Assembly: GCA_012845835.1 (NCBI GenBank)
Contig: JABAKD010000015.1
Span: forward strand, 9,983,967-10,047,966
Length of the DNA: 64,000 nucleotides
From: Undaria pinnatifida
Taxonomy: Eukaryota; Sar; Phaeophyceae; Laminariales; Alariaceae
Direction of reading: 5' to 3'
The notes below the pieces were generated by a model that did no database searches, was not told where the DNA came from, and worked only from the letters and a program-made list of their open reading frames with translations. The position numbers were made by a program, and so were the translations under genes. The stretch's first letter is position 1. Each line of letters opens with the position of its first letter. Below, piece by piece: positions 54,477-63,640 of the stretch.

Positions 54477-57400
54477 AGAACCCCAAAAATCCCTCCCCAT
54501 ACTAAATTCAAGTAAATTTGTAAAAAAAAAGGGTTTCCAGAATCGAAAGCATCAAGCTTTCGTGCTTCTCTATTTTTTCGATATGAAATCCGCGATGGAA
54601 TGGTCAGCTACGCTGCGCCAACCAAAATCACCTACTTGTAAAGCACTTTTTTTATCGGTGAGGCACAGAGTCACTCGTGCGAGTGGCTCAAACCCGATAA
54701 TGAAAGAGGGGGGTACCTCCCCCCCCCCCCACACACCTCAGCGTTGGTCCTCCTTAACCCCAAATGGCCTTTTTTTCATTCCTAGGCCATGGTTTTGGTC
54801 AGCGGATTCCACTTCTGGTTCATCCAAAAAAAAAAAGTCAGGGTAAGGTTCTGTATAGAGCTCCTCAATCGAGGAGCTCCGGCAAAAAAAAGAGGTGCTT
54901 CAGAAAGTTGTCTCCGAAAAAAAAAAGGCGTACCTTTATTTCAGCATGTGTCCGAGTCGCTCGGCGTTTGCGCTCTCCCCGCTGTCGAGAAAATGTTTTA
55001 GGAAAAACATATCCACGGGAGTAAGTACCATGGTATGCTATCTTGCGTGTTTCAGGGGGGGGGGTTCCAATAGTGCCTGTATGTGCCAACCCAACATACC
55101 GGCATTGTTGAGGGCACCGGCACTATCAGGAACAGGGTTACTATGGAGAGTTTCAGTAGTGCCAAGAGAGTGCACCAGCACTATAGAGAGCAGTGGCACT
55201 ATTCAACCGGCACTATTGGGGGAGGGAGGGGGGGGGCGTCTAGACGCAATATACTAGATTCAGTGTGGGAGACCGTAACGAGGTGATGTCGCTACAGTAG
55301 AGAGCAAGCACGCAGCGTGCAAAAATGATCATCGACCCTATATTTGTCGAACTCACAGCTGACGTATTTAAAATAGTTTTACAAACACGTTCGGAGACGG
55401 CCCTTTAGGCCTGTGACGGACGGTCGTCTAGACGCATTTATGAGCGAAGGGAGTTACAAATTTCCGGCGGCGCTAAAAAAAACTGGGGGTCGTTTCCGAA
55501 ACCTGGCGTGCCCGATTTTCCATGTCCCATGTCCCGTGTCCCGCGCCCCGTGTCCCACCCCACGACCGGATTCTCCGAGAGGGAACCTCCGAAAAGAGAT
55601 CGAAGTATAGACGAATAGCCTTGTTTTCTACATGAGTTTTGAACAAAAAAATGGGACGCACACACACCAATGCCCAACAACCGCACAGCAATTTAGTTGG
55701 GTTGAGTTGAGATGTTGGGTTGGGATGGGTTGGGTTGGATTTGATTTGGATGGGTTAGGTTTGGTTGGGTTGGGTTGGGTTGGGTTGGGTTGGGTTGGGT
55801 TGGGTTGGGTTGGGTTGGGTTGGGTTGGGTTGGGTTGGGTTGGGTTGGGTTGGGTTGGGTTGGGTTGGGTTGAGTTGGGTTGGGTTGGGTTGGGTTGGGT
55901 TGGGTTGGGTTGGGTTGGGTTGGGTTGGGTTGGGTTGGGTTGGGTTGGGTTGGGTTGGGTTGGGTTGGGTTGGGTTGGGTTGGGTTGGGTTGGGTTTTGT
56001 TGGGTTGGGTTGGGTTGGGTTGCGTTGGGTTGGGTTGGGTTGCGTTGGGTTGGATTGGGTTGGGTTCGGTTGGGTTCGGTTGGGTTCGGTTGGGTTCGGT
56101 TGCGTTGGGATGGGTTGGTTTGAGCTGGGTTGGGTTGAATTGGGTTGATGACATTTACCGCTCTCCACCAGCTCGAGGTTTGGTTCGGTTAGGGCCGGAT
56201 TGATGACAGCAGTGTATCTCATACTAGTTTTACCGTGGGAGATCCTAAAGCTGTTACGGACGGCGCCCAAAACCACCGCCACCTTACGTCTTCGCTGGTG
56301 AGTAATGGGTGGGAGTGGGTAGACGCTGATGGGCTAGACCCCTATCTGCTGCTGCTTGCAAGGGGCCTGTATTTCATAAAATTATTCTAACAACGTCAGC
56401 TGTGAGTTTGACAAGTTTAGGGTCGATACTCATCTTTGCAAGCTGCGCGATACACTGGCCGCACGTTTTTGGGTAGAAAGTTGTCATGGCTCATAATTGT
56501 TAACGGCAATACTAAATACACAGTTAATTTCATTCCGAGCGAAGACAAGTTTCTAACTACAGTAGATAAAATGGGGACCCTCGTAAAAACGCGCGACCGG
56601 TGTATCACGCAGTTTTGCAAAGATGAGGATCGCCCCTTAAATTGATCGAACTCACAGGAGACGTATTGAAACATTAAGAAAATATATTGGGGAATTTTCC
56701 GAGTTGCCTTAAACCCCTTTAAAGCCCCCAAACCCCCTTATACTAATTCCAAGTAATTTTCCCCAAAAATGGTTTTCCAGTTGTGGAGGCGTCTGCCGTT
56801 TATTACCAAGGCACGTAAGTTGACGGCAGTTACACACATCGTGGCGAAATCCTGGCGACAGCTATTCTGTCTTATTCTTGACTCGAGCTGAGATTCTCCT
56901 CGATTGCAGTATCAGTACTTGCAGCATTCTCTCGGCTGCTTCGCGTACAGCGCATGCTTTTGTGGGAGACGAAAGCTTGCAGCGTGTACTATTAATGCTA
57001 CGGAGATGCATTGTTAACGGGGGTAAATGCCTTATTATCATGTTGCAAAAAATTCACTGGAAATTTCTCATAATTTTCGCAATATCTCGGCCAGAACATG
57101 ATATTTTTTTTCATTTTTTTCATTTTTGTGCCGTGACCGTAAGGCCTGTGCGAACAATCCAAGCTATCGTTTACCGTTATCGACGAAGAATTGACAGAGT
57201 TATGACCCCATAGGCATTAAATGACCCCTGTTACCAATGGATCTCCGTAATAGCAGTTTGCTCGCTTTCTCTCCCTCCTGATTCGCTGACCACAAGCCAT
57301 GCGCGGAATATCGGACGAGGCATACCGCAAAGGAGACGTTCGCTACGATACAGGGATTGAGGTATACCGCTTTTGGGCGAAAATGGTTTCTGGATGACGG

Positions 57401-59684
57401 TGCGCTCCTTAACCCCTGTAGAGCCCGAAAACCCCCCTCCATACTAACATCAAGTAGTTTTATTCCTGAAACGGGTTTCTGGCTGTAAAGACGTCAACCC
57501 CAAAAATCGTCGAAATTTCATTATTGAAAATAGTAAAAAATCGATTGTATACCTAACTTAGGCCATGGAATTTTCATCCGGTAACACTCTCAAGGTTTAC
57601 TCAAAATGAGTTTTTGCGTTAGGTATAGATAGAGCTCCTTAACCCCTTTAAAGCCCCGAAATCCCTTCCCATACTAACTTCAAGTAATGTTGTCCCCAAA
57701 CAGGGTTTCCAGTTGTGAAGGCGTTAAGAAGCAGCCACCCTCAGAAGGCGAATGGTGCACTTCTACCGTTGTTGTTGTTGTTGTTGCTGTTGTTGCTGTT
57801 GTTGTTGTTGTTGTTGTGTTCTCACATTAACTCGCATAATCAAGTCCGTGGTCATAGGACAGGCTCCAGTCACTCTGGAACGGAGGAATACCCCTGGGAA
57901 AAAACACAAACAAACCAAAGGTGGTGCACGCATATATCACAGCTGACGCAATTCATGCGTCCGCCAGAAACATATAAAAAGTGAAATCGGGAGTCAGCCT
58001 ACGATGTGTTAGGTCCATACTGGTGCATACGTCTCACTGCTCGCGCCTGGAAAAACCGACTATACCGCTTGCCACCCGGCAAAGACTACCACGTATATAT
58101 TACACGTAGTACCTGTCACTACGCATACGCACGTCAGACGCAAGTCAAATGGAAAAAAGAAACAAAGAAGAGAAAATACGAGAAAGGAAAGGAAAGGAAA
58201 GGAAAGAAAAGAAAGCGAAAAAGGAAACGTACCATGCCTCAGGACACCTACATTGTACTGTAGTAAGAAACGTACGTACTGACCCCGGCTGGGTTTCTTA
58301 TTTATGATAGGGTGCGTTTACACTAACTTCACTTTATCGACTCCCAGGCTAGTTAGTTTCCTGTAAATGTCTGCGTACCCTTCTTGTTGCCTTGTTTCTT
58401 GTTCGGTCTCCTGTGCTGGTTGTATGACACGTGGAACTGCTTGTCGTGAATCCGCGCCTGCCATCCAGTCAAAGCCACTCAATGCACCGCGCTCGCTTGC
58501 CCTTCTTGTCCGCATTTTTTTTTTTTTTGCTTTGTTGTCAAAAACGGTCACCCCTCCTCGCTTAACCGCGATTTTTCCGTTTTTTTTTCGTAAACGGCGC
58601 GAAGGAATAATCCCGGGCAAGCCGGAGTTGGTGCGCGGCATGGAAAAGAGCATGGTTGTCAACCACCTCGGCCCATTCCTCCTCACCAGCCTCTTGCTCC
58701 CGGACTTGCGACGAAGTGCCTCCCTCCCCTCCTCCTCCTCCTCCTCTTCCCCCCCCGCCTCCTCCTTCTCCGCCGCCGCCACCACCACCACCACTACCAC
58801 CGGTACCAAGCGAAACTCTGCCGCGAGTCCCGGAAACACTGTCCCAGTCTCAAGAATCGTTAACGTCTCATCTAGGCTGGAAAAGCAGGGACGCCTCCCA
58901 GGGATGGCAACACCAGGAGTCCCCGAATTACCGGAGGGGGTTGGGTGGTTTCAGCCCCCGCCCGGCGAGCACGCTCCGTTTCAACTGTACGCGTCCTCCA
59001 AGCTCTGCAATTTGTTGTTCACGTTTGAGTTGCAGCGTCGGCTTTCCGCTGTAGCTACCACCAACCCCACCAGCGCCATCAACACAAACACAAACACCGC
59101 CACCAACACCGCTACCACCACTGCCACCGCCGCCCCGCCCCCCACCGCTGGCGCTGCATGTAGCCCCCCCGCCGCTGCCGCCGCCGCTGTCCCACGAGGG
59201 AGCGTAGATACCGCGATTGGGGACGCAGCGGCGGCGGCGGCGGGGGGGGTGGGGGCAGCGCCACCCCGGGCTATAAGCGGAGGCGTTATGGTGTGTGCTG
59301 TCACCCCGGGGATGGTGAACACCGCGCTTGGGAATGGTACCGTGAACCCGTGGATTGCGTGGGCGGTCGCGCCGCTTAAGAGCTTACTGCTGAGGGGTGT
59401 GGGGAAGGGGGCGGAAACTGTTGTGTGGGCTGCTACGTCACGGGAGGCGGAAGAATTAGCAGCGGGACGGGGGGGGGAGGTAGGAGTTGGAGGAAGAAGG
59501 GGGGGGGGAGGGGGAGGAAGAGGAGGAGGGGGGGGGGGGAGGCGGAGAGGGAGGATGGACGTTTTTTGGTGACATGAAGGAAGTGCCGTTCAGTGACGCT
59601 GCAAAAGATGAAGCATTGGCGGCAAAGGTGTGGGCAGCGTCGGAGGAGGCTTCGGGTTTGGAGGAGTGCGAACGGTGCGCGTGA
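51532..59684 (+). CDS. Short-chain dehydrogenase/reductase (retinol-dehydrogenase-like)
   Basis: Proposed CDS: 51532-51648, 52559-52712, 58605-59479 and 59550-59684 (1281 nt, 426 residues). Classical SDR signatures appear in order: the TGANAGIG nucleotide-binding loop (residues 9-16), ACRS after the second strand, LDL, LVNNAG (86-91), catalytic Asn110 in VVNHLGPF, Ser179/180 in RIVNVSS, and Tyr219-x3-Lys223 (YASSK). The closing part (TPGMVNT, then [18 protein letters not shown]) fits the retinol-dehydrogenase/WWOX-like branch, which oxidises or reduces NAD(P)-dependent alcohol and carbonyl groups. The substrate is not predictable. Usual length is about 300-330 residues; the surplus is Ser/Pro/Ala/Thr insertions at about 124-170 and 240-290 and a Gly tract near the end. 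The ATG sits in a good context (CTACCGCCATGT). Confidence 0.88.
51649..52558. other. SDR intron 1
   Basis: 910 bp with a TG-rich tract at 51700-51895 (TGTGTCTGTGTGCCTG and similar) and a copy of the 270-bp dispersed repeat at 52205-52460. Confidence 0.8.
52559..52712 (+). CDS. SDR gene, exon 2
   Basis: Codes residues 40-90 plus the first base of codon 91. The acceptor is GTCCACAG|GGC and the donor GCTG|GTGGGC. It holds [23 protein letters not shown] and LHVLVNNAG, all standard SDR landmarks. Confidence 0.92.
52720..53870 (+). repeat. CGTCTAGACGGCCGTC tandem repeats
   Basis: Units of about 110-130 bp with ACGTCTAGACGGCCGTCC, AAAGGTCTAAACTGCC, CTCCTGACATGTTT, CACTAGCG-AGTC and TTTAGCGTCTCCCACAC. 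At 53690-53850 a ~40-bp short form (CTCCAACACTA..ACGTCTAGACGG) is repeated four times. Confidence 0.85.
54151..54474 (+). mobile_element. Full-length tRNA-headed SINE with 29-A tail
   Basis: CCGGTCGCCCCGGTGGCGTA head, A-box TGGCGTATCAGG, a B-box-like CGAGCCCCGCC and a 230-bp body. An uninterrupted A29 tail (54446-54474) is preserved. TTATAACCCA before and TTAGAACCCC after look like a slightly diverged target duplication. Confidence 0.85.
54475..54545 (+). mobile_element. TTAA MITE fragment
   Basis: CCAAAAATCCCTCCCCATAC, TAAATTCAAGTAAATTTG and GGGTTTCCAG match the MITE core; both ends are lost. Confidence 0.55.
55700..56150 (+). repeat. (TTGGG)n pentanucleotide array
   Basis: Near-perfect GGGTT repeats for about 390 bp, with edge variants GATGG, GGATTT, TCGGT and TGCGT. 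G-rich on the plus strand and able to form G-quadruplexes. It opens long artificial reading frames on both strands. Confidence 0.97.
56709..56792 (+). mobile_element. TTAA MITE, decayed right end
   Basis: CTTAAACCCCTTTAAAGCCC, ACTAATTCCAAGTAATTTT and GGTTTTCCAGTTGTGGAGGCG. Confidence 0.65.
56999..57249 (-). mobile_element. ~250-bp MITE with long TIRs in a TA site
   Basis: TA|CGGAGATGCATTGTTAACGG at left; CCTGTTACCAATGGATCTCCG|TA at right. The interior shares GCAATATCTCGGCCAGAACA and TCGACGAAGAATTGACAGAG with the reverse of 26714-26958. Confidence 0.85.
57409..57497 (+). mobile_element. TTAA MITE nested in a TIR element
   Basis: 89 bp. The host reads GCTCCTTAA before and TCAACCCCAAAAATCGTCG after. 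The uninterrupted form GCTCCTTAACCCAAAATCGTC is seen at 7080-7095. Confidence 0.8.
57639..57727 (+). mobile_element. TTAA MITE nested in a TIR element
   Basis: 89 bp, TTAA at both ends. The host AGAGCTCC..GAAGCAGCCACCCTC corresponds to the empty site AGAGCTCCTCAAGCCACCAC at 50971. Confidence 0.8.
57764..57820. repeat. GTT trinucleotide microsatellite
   Basis: (GTT)n with GCT interruptions, about 55 bp, in SDR intron 2. Confidence 0.95.
58175..58225. repeat. GGAAA pentanucleotide microsatellite
   Basis: (GGAAA)n then GAAAAGAAAGCGAAA, in SDR intron 2. Confidence 0.9.
58605..59479 (+). CDS. SDR gene, exon 3 (catalytic)
   Basis: The acceptor is GGCGCGAAG|GA after a long T-rich tract; the two leading bases complete Gly91. 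It carries the active-site Asn110, Ser179/180, Tyr219 and Lys223. Long Ser, Thr and Ala runs interrupt the family alignment and look like expanded microsatellites kept in frame. The 3' end is set where the frame must change (GAG|GTAGGA). Confidence 0.85.
59550..59684 (+). CDS. SDR gene, C-terminal exon
   Basis: Codes [20 protein letters not shown] and the conserved SDR tail [15 protein letters not shown], then TGA. This is a different frame from exon 3. A 70-bp GT-AG intron (59480-59549) would join them in phase; a length error in the poly-G tracts is the alternative. The final bases GCGTGAGT also look like a splice donor, so one more exon is possible. Confidence 0.7.
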   Translation, partial: GGWTFFGDMKEVPFSDAAKDEALAAKVWAASEEASGLEECERCA

Positions 59685-59899
59685 GTGGCCGTTGTTGTTT
59701 GTTTCAAGAGACCCAAGGGCACCTTTCAGCTGTGAAATCCAGAATTTCGGCGAAAATGGGTGTAGGGTTTTTGTGCGCTTCCTTTTTTGTTGGAGATTTG
59801 CTGGTCCTTGCCATGAACAGCTCGTGGCTGCATCTTCGCAACCTGCGTGTGCTACTTCGATCGCGCGTGCTACAGGATTATTTTAGTTACGGTGCTCTC

Positions 59900-60065
59900 T
59901 ATGGTACTTGTAGGTGCCAGCCGGAAATAACGGCACTGTAGCGGCAAGCGGGACTACTCCGCAAATTGATGCTGCTGCTTGTTCTAATCAGCACCAAAAG
60001 CGATTTCGCAGGCACTACAACGGGAAATTGGCACTACTCAACCGCCACTATAGAGGGGCCACGTC
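59900..60065 (+). repeat. Dispersed repeat with CACTATAG motifs
   Basis: Partner of 27350-27515: AACGGCACTGTAGCGGCAAG, GACTACTCCGC, AGCGATTTCGCAGGCACTA and GGCACTACTCAACCG. It begins about 215 bp after the SDR stop codon. Confidence 0.65.
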
Positions 60066-60299
60066 TGTAGTTAGCTTTAGACCGGTAATGGTAACCTGTG
60101 CGTCTATCGGTAGTCCCGGCTGGCCCCCTGAGCAGTGCTGTGTATGGATGGCGTAAACATGTCATGTGCCCCTCTGGCGATCGGGCAAGCCGGGATGGAC
60201 ATCGTGTGAAAGTTCACCGAGTACGGCCAATAGAAGAGTTCAGTTTTGCAACGGCATTATTTTTATTTAGTTATATCATACCCTGGTATATTACTATAA

Positions 60300-60970
60300 G
60301 AATTAAAATACACTCCAGCTGTGAAATCGAAGATTTTGTCGAAACTCATCTTTGCAGGCTGTATGTGATACTCCGATCGCGCGTATTACGGGTTGTGTGT
60401 CCTCATTAAGAATATAAGTCGGCGACTCCCCTTGCAACTACAGTGTAGCTATCAGGGTCAACAGGGTGGTGTTAGGCAGTCTGTGCGCGGAAACTATAAA
60501 ACCCGCTTTTGAGGGTGACAAAATCTAACAGCTGTGGAAGGAAGTGCAACAGTTTATCAAGTGAATCCTGTAAGTCGAATAAGTGGTGAGGGGAGGGCGG
60601 AGTTTTTAAGGACGTGGGGGGGGGGGGGGGGGGGCGAAAAAATCATGTCGCATAGATGTAGGGGTTTGCTATACGCGTGGTGCTAAGTCTAGGCGATGGT
60701 GCGGGTGGTGGAGAAGAAGGGGGCGTTGGGGGGGGGGGGGGGGGGAGGGGGGGGAAGGTTTTCAAGAGGTTTAGGTCTCATATAATATAAAATACTCCAG
60801 CTGTGAGACAAAGGTTTTGGTCGAAACTCATCTTTGCAAGCTTGTGTGTGATACTCCGATCGCGCGTATTACGCATATATGTAAGGGCTTGCTATACGCG
60901 TGGTGCTAGGTCTAGGCGATCGTGCGGGTGGTGGGGAAGGAAGGGGCGTTGGGGGGGGGGGGGGAAATGA
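60300..60970. repeat. ~480-bp imperfect duplication with poly-G runs
   Basis: AATACACTCCAGCTGTGAAA/TGAGAC, AAACTCATCTTTGCA, GTGTGATACTCCGATCGCGC and TTGCTATACGCGTGGTGCTA each occur twice (60309/60790, 60343/60826, 60368/60847, 60666/60889). Runs of 16-20 G lie at about 60618-60634 and 60729-60745; a G run also lies at about 60951. Confidence 0.8.
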
Positions 60971-60989
60971 ATGAAAGCTACGTCATGGA

Positions 60990-61411
60990 TGGCTAGAAAG
61001 ATAATGGCGTGATATCAGTTGCGCAGGAGACTTTATTACTCTGGCCGATTTCGATTGTAGGTGGGGCGTTTGAGCAAAAGGATGGGGAGAAACTTCAATG
61101 TGGAAACTATAAACCCTTAAAGGGGACAACTCTGACGGTTGTAGCAAGAAAACATCCCTTTATATCACCTGCCTGGAATTATTTATTTTTCTAGGAGATT
61201 TGACGTTAGATGGCCAGAAAGATAATGAGATGAGGTGATATCAGCCGGCTGGTAGTGTTCACTACTCTGGAAGATGTTGATTTTAGGTGGGGCGTTTGAA
61301 CAAGAGGGATCGGGTGGGGGCGGGGGCGGGCGGGACACGCGGAAAGTATTTCTCCTTAAAGGGGACAAATCTGACGGTTGTAGCACGAAGACATCCCTTT
61401 ATATCACCTGC
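60990..61411 (+). repeat. ~215-bp tandem duplication
   Basis: GGCTAGAAAGATAATG (60990) and GGCCAGAAAGATAATG (61211) start two copies that share GTAGGTGGGGCGTTTGA, CTTAAAGGGGACAA, CTGACGGTTGTAGCA and CATCCCTTTATATCACCTGC. Confidence 0.88.
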
Positions 61412-62311
61412 CTTATTATATACTTGAGTAATATATTCATAGTTTGTGGCGGTGTGCTTCCAGGCACCTCTTTTGAGACTTGCTTAGGCTTCGTATGAAC
61501 AAACTGAACGCCGACCTCATCAGCCGTGAGAGCGAAGACTCTCTTTCGCCGATTTTTCTATAAGTTTGGAGCTTTTGTGGGTTTCATTATTTGTTGGAGA
61601 GTTCTTGGTGCTTGCTCGCTAGTTTTTTTGTTTTTATCATCTTTTCATTTTACGTTGCAGTTCAACTCGTAGGAGATTTTCCCCTCAGGGACCATCTTCT
61701 GGACAAGTCGTGGCCGTCACCAGACACCAAAAGTGTCACCCCTTCATCCCAGTGCGTGCTTTCATTCTGGTCGCGCTACGTGTCGTCATTTTTTGTCGCG
61801 CAAAAGACTCACCAATATCCCCACTGCTCGTCGATTTACGTCGAATTTTGCTATGTATGGACGTACACTTTGACATCATATCGGCCCTCTCATTAGGAAG
61901 GGAGCCCCACAAGAGGCCTATAATAGCCTAGTACTTACGGGAAATAAGGAATTCGACAGCTGTTATACTGAATGAATGAAGTAGTTAGCGTACGACGCGT
62001 CGTTTCTACAATAAGAAATCTAGCCTAGAACCATTATTTCGGTTTCTTATCAGAGGGTCAGTTAATAAATGTATGTCTTGGTTTCTATTTCTCTCGTTTT
62101 TCTTTTCTTTCTTCCTTACTATTACCTTGTAATTTTTCTTTCATTTTCCTCGGATCACCTTGTAGTTATTTTGCTATTAATACCTTGTAGTTTTTTACTA
62201 CCTTGTCGAGGGCGCCCGGACAGTCTTTTTTGAACACCTCACATCGAAAATGATCAGAATGGAAAACTAACCGGAGCGCTGTGATCGGGAGGCAGGGGGG
62301 GGGGGGGGGGG
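61412..62311. other. No gene seen; SINE-body fragment
   Basis: 61655-61850 keeps TCTGGACAAGTCGTGGCCGT, CTTTCATTCTGGTCGCGC and ACTGCTCGTCGA of the SINE body (reverse). An 18-G run lies near 62296. Confidence 0.5.
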
Positions 62312-62374
62312 GGGCACTCATTTGTTGCTTGCCTTAGTCATTTGACCATTGACCACGCATCCCTTTCGAGACGG
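62312..62374 (-). repeat. 65-bp dispersed repeat beside a G run
   Basis: Reverse partner of 6248-6313 and 20078-20140. Confidence 0.7.
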
Positions 62375-62479
62375 AGCATCTTTCCTACTCCTACTAGACA
62401 CCTCCAATAAGTGGGCGCTCATTACGCTTTTTCCATATATTACATAGAAACTTGTTTGTGGTATGCGGTTGTTCGATAC

Positions 62480-62800
62480 TGGTTTGCGGATATTTGGGGA
62501 CTTACGTATATTATGGAGTTTCGTTTCATGCATCGAGTCATTATTTGGTATATGCCCCGGAATGTGGAGTGTGGAGCTGCTTCGCCGAGAGGCATTCGCT
62601 GATGATAATAAATATATGACCCCGGCTTTGATGACAAGATACTTTCCGTATAGGTGAGAGTGGAACGTGACGACAAGGTACGGCTCACTCTTGTGTGGTT
62701 TATGTGTGTGGAGCCTTTGACGACAGGTACTGCGCTTCTTCTGTGTGTGTTCGAGAGTCTTCGGTAACCAGGTGCGGCTCTGTGTATACTATCTTGTGTT
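62480..62800 (+). repeat. Dispersed repeat shared with 43880-44170
   Basis: See 43880-44170; similarity is patchy. Confidence 0.45.
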
Positions 62801-62939
62801 CTCCTCACCTACTCCATAGGGGCATGCCGCGTGGTTACATAGAACACGTTATGCAGTAAGCGGATTCAAACACGATTTTTGTTGGGTTTCCGGGCCCGGA
62901 GCTTGCTGGAGGGGTGTTCTTGTGGATGAGGAGAAAGAG

Positions 62940-63640
62940 CTGCTTCGGCAGCAGCTTGAGCAGATGTCGATGGCTTGGCTGAGCTAGACGCGGCGTTGAC
63001 GGCGGCGGCGTTGACAGCGGAGAGAGCGTTGAGGACGGCGGCGGTGTAAGGGCTAAGACGATGGAGCTAGACGCGGCTTTGGCATCGTGGGTGGCAGCGG
63101 AGCAATCGCTGGAGGCAATAGCCGGGTCATCGATTGAGCGACCCGCTGAGTAAATGACAGCAGAGTATTTGGCGGCGGATTTAGAAGAGGATTATTTGGC
63201 AGCCGAGAGAGCATTGAGGGTGTCCGTAGAGGCAGCGACTCCGCGAGGCGTGACGATGCAGCAGCATGCGCCTGGGTTGGAGACTCTCGGTGATGATGGT
63301 GAGCCGCCTGAGTCGGAGCTTTCTGTTACTGGTGTTTCTCACGCAGAACAGCAAGCAGCAGGAGCCATCACCGCCGGTGACCAGCGCTGAGCCCTTCCAC
63401 TGTTGTGGGATGGACCAGTTGTGGTAGATGCTGGCGTTGTTTCTGGTGTTGCAGTAAGGCGCGAGCGTTCAGTTACGGAGAAGTTTAGTGGGGGTTTCTT
63501 GGGGGTTGGGAAGCAGCAGCTGCTGCGGCCGCTGCAGCAGCCGAGCACCAGCATCAGCAGCAGTGGGAGTTTGGGCGGTAGCGTACAACACTTGGTCGGG
63601 GGCGGTTTGGGCGGTGACACGCAGTCTTGATGCAGGGGCG
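62940..63640 (+). pseudogene. Coding-like GC-rich stretch, one frame broken by stops
   Basis: One plus frame is open in successive blocks (about 62983-63153, 63154-63390, 63391-63630), separated by TAA and TGA only. It uses Ala/Glu/Leu-rich helical-looking sequence (AADLEEDYLAAERALRVS). A similar ERALR phrase occurs just upstream in another frame. The family is not recognised; a decayed gene or a window-edge multi-exon gene are both possible. Confidence 0.35.

Larger units (their letters stand above)
57335..57765 (-). mobile_element. GACGCGTGCTACG-type TIR element carrying two TTAA MITEs
   Basis: Starts GCTACGATACAGGGATTGAG and ends GGTGCACTTCTACCG. MITEs stand at 57409-57497 and 57639-57727, each exactly at a CTCCTTAA site of the host element. 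Confidence 0.75.
52713..58604. other. SDR intron 2, 5.9 kb of repeats
   Basis: Holds CGTCTAGACG units (52720-53870, 55230-55440), a SINE-body fragment (53240-53430), a full SINE, a (TTGGG)n array, a TA-site MITE, a TIR element with two TTAA MITEs, and small microsatellites. No further SDR exon is needed: exons 2 and 3 join directly within the family alignment. Confidence 0.8.

Noticed and set aside
55700-56150. True telomere end
   Set aside because: The array is internal to a gene intron with unique sequence on both sides; an interstitial microsatellite is the simpler reading.
55632-56282. Long reading frames of 120-175 codons on both strands
   Set aside because: They are translations of the (TTGGG)n array; every frame without a stop in the unit stays open. 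Not genes.
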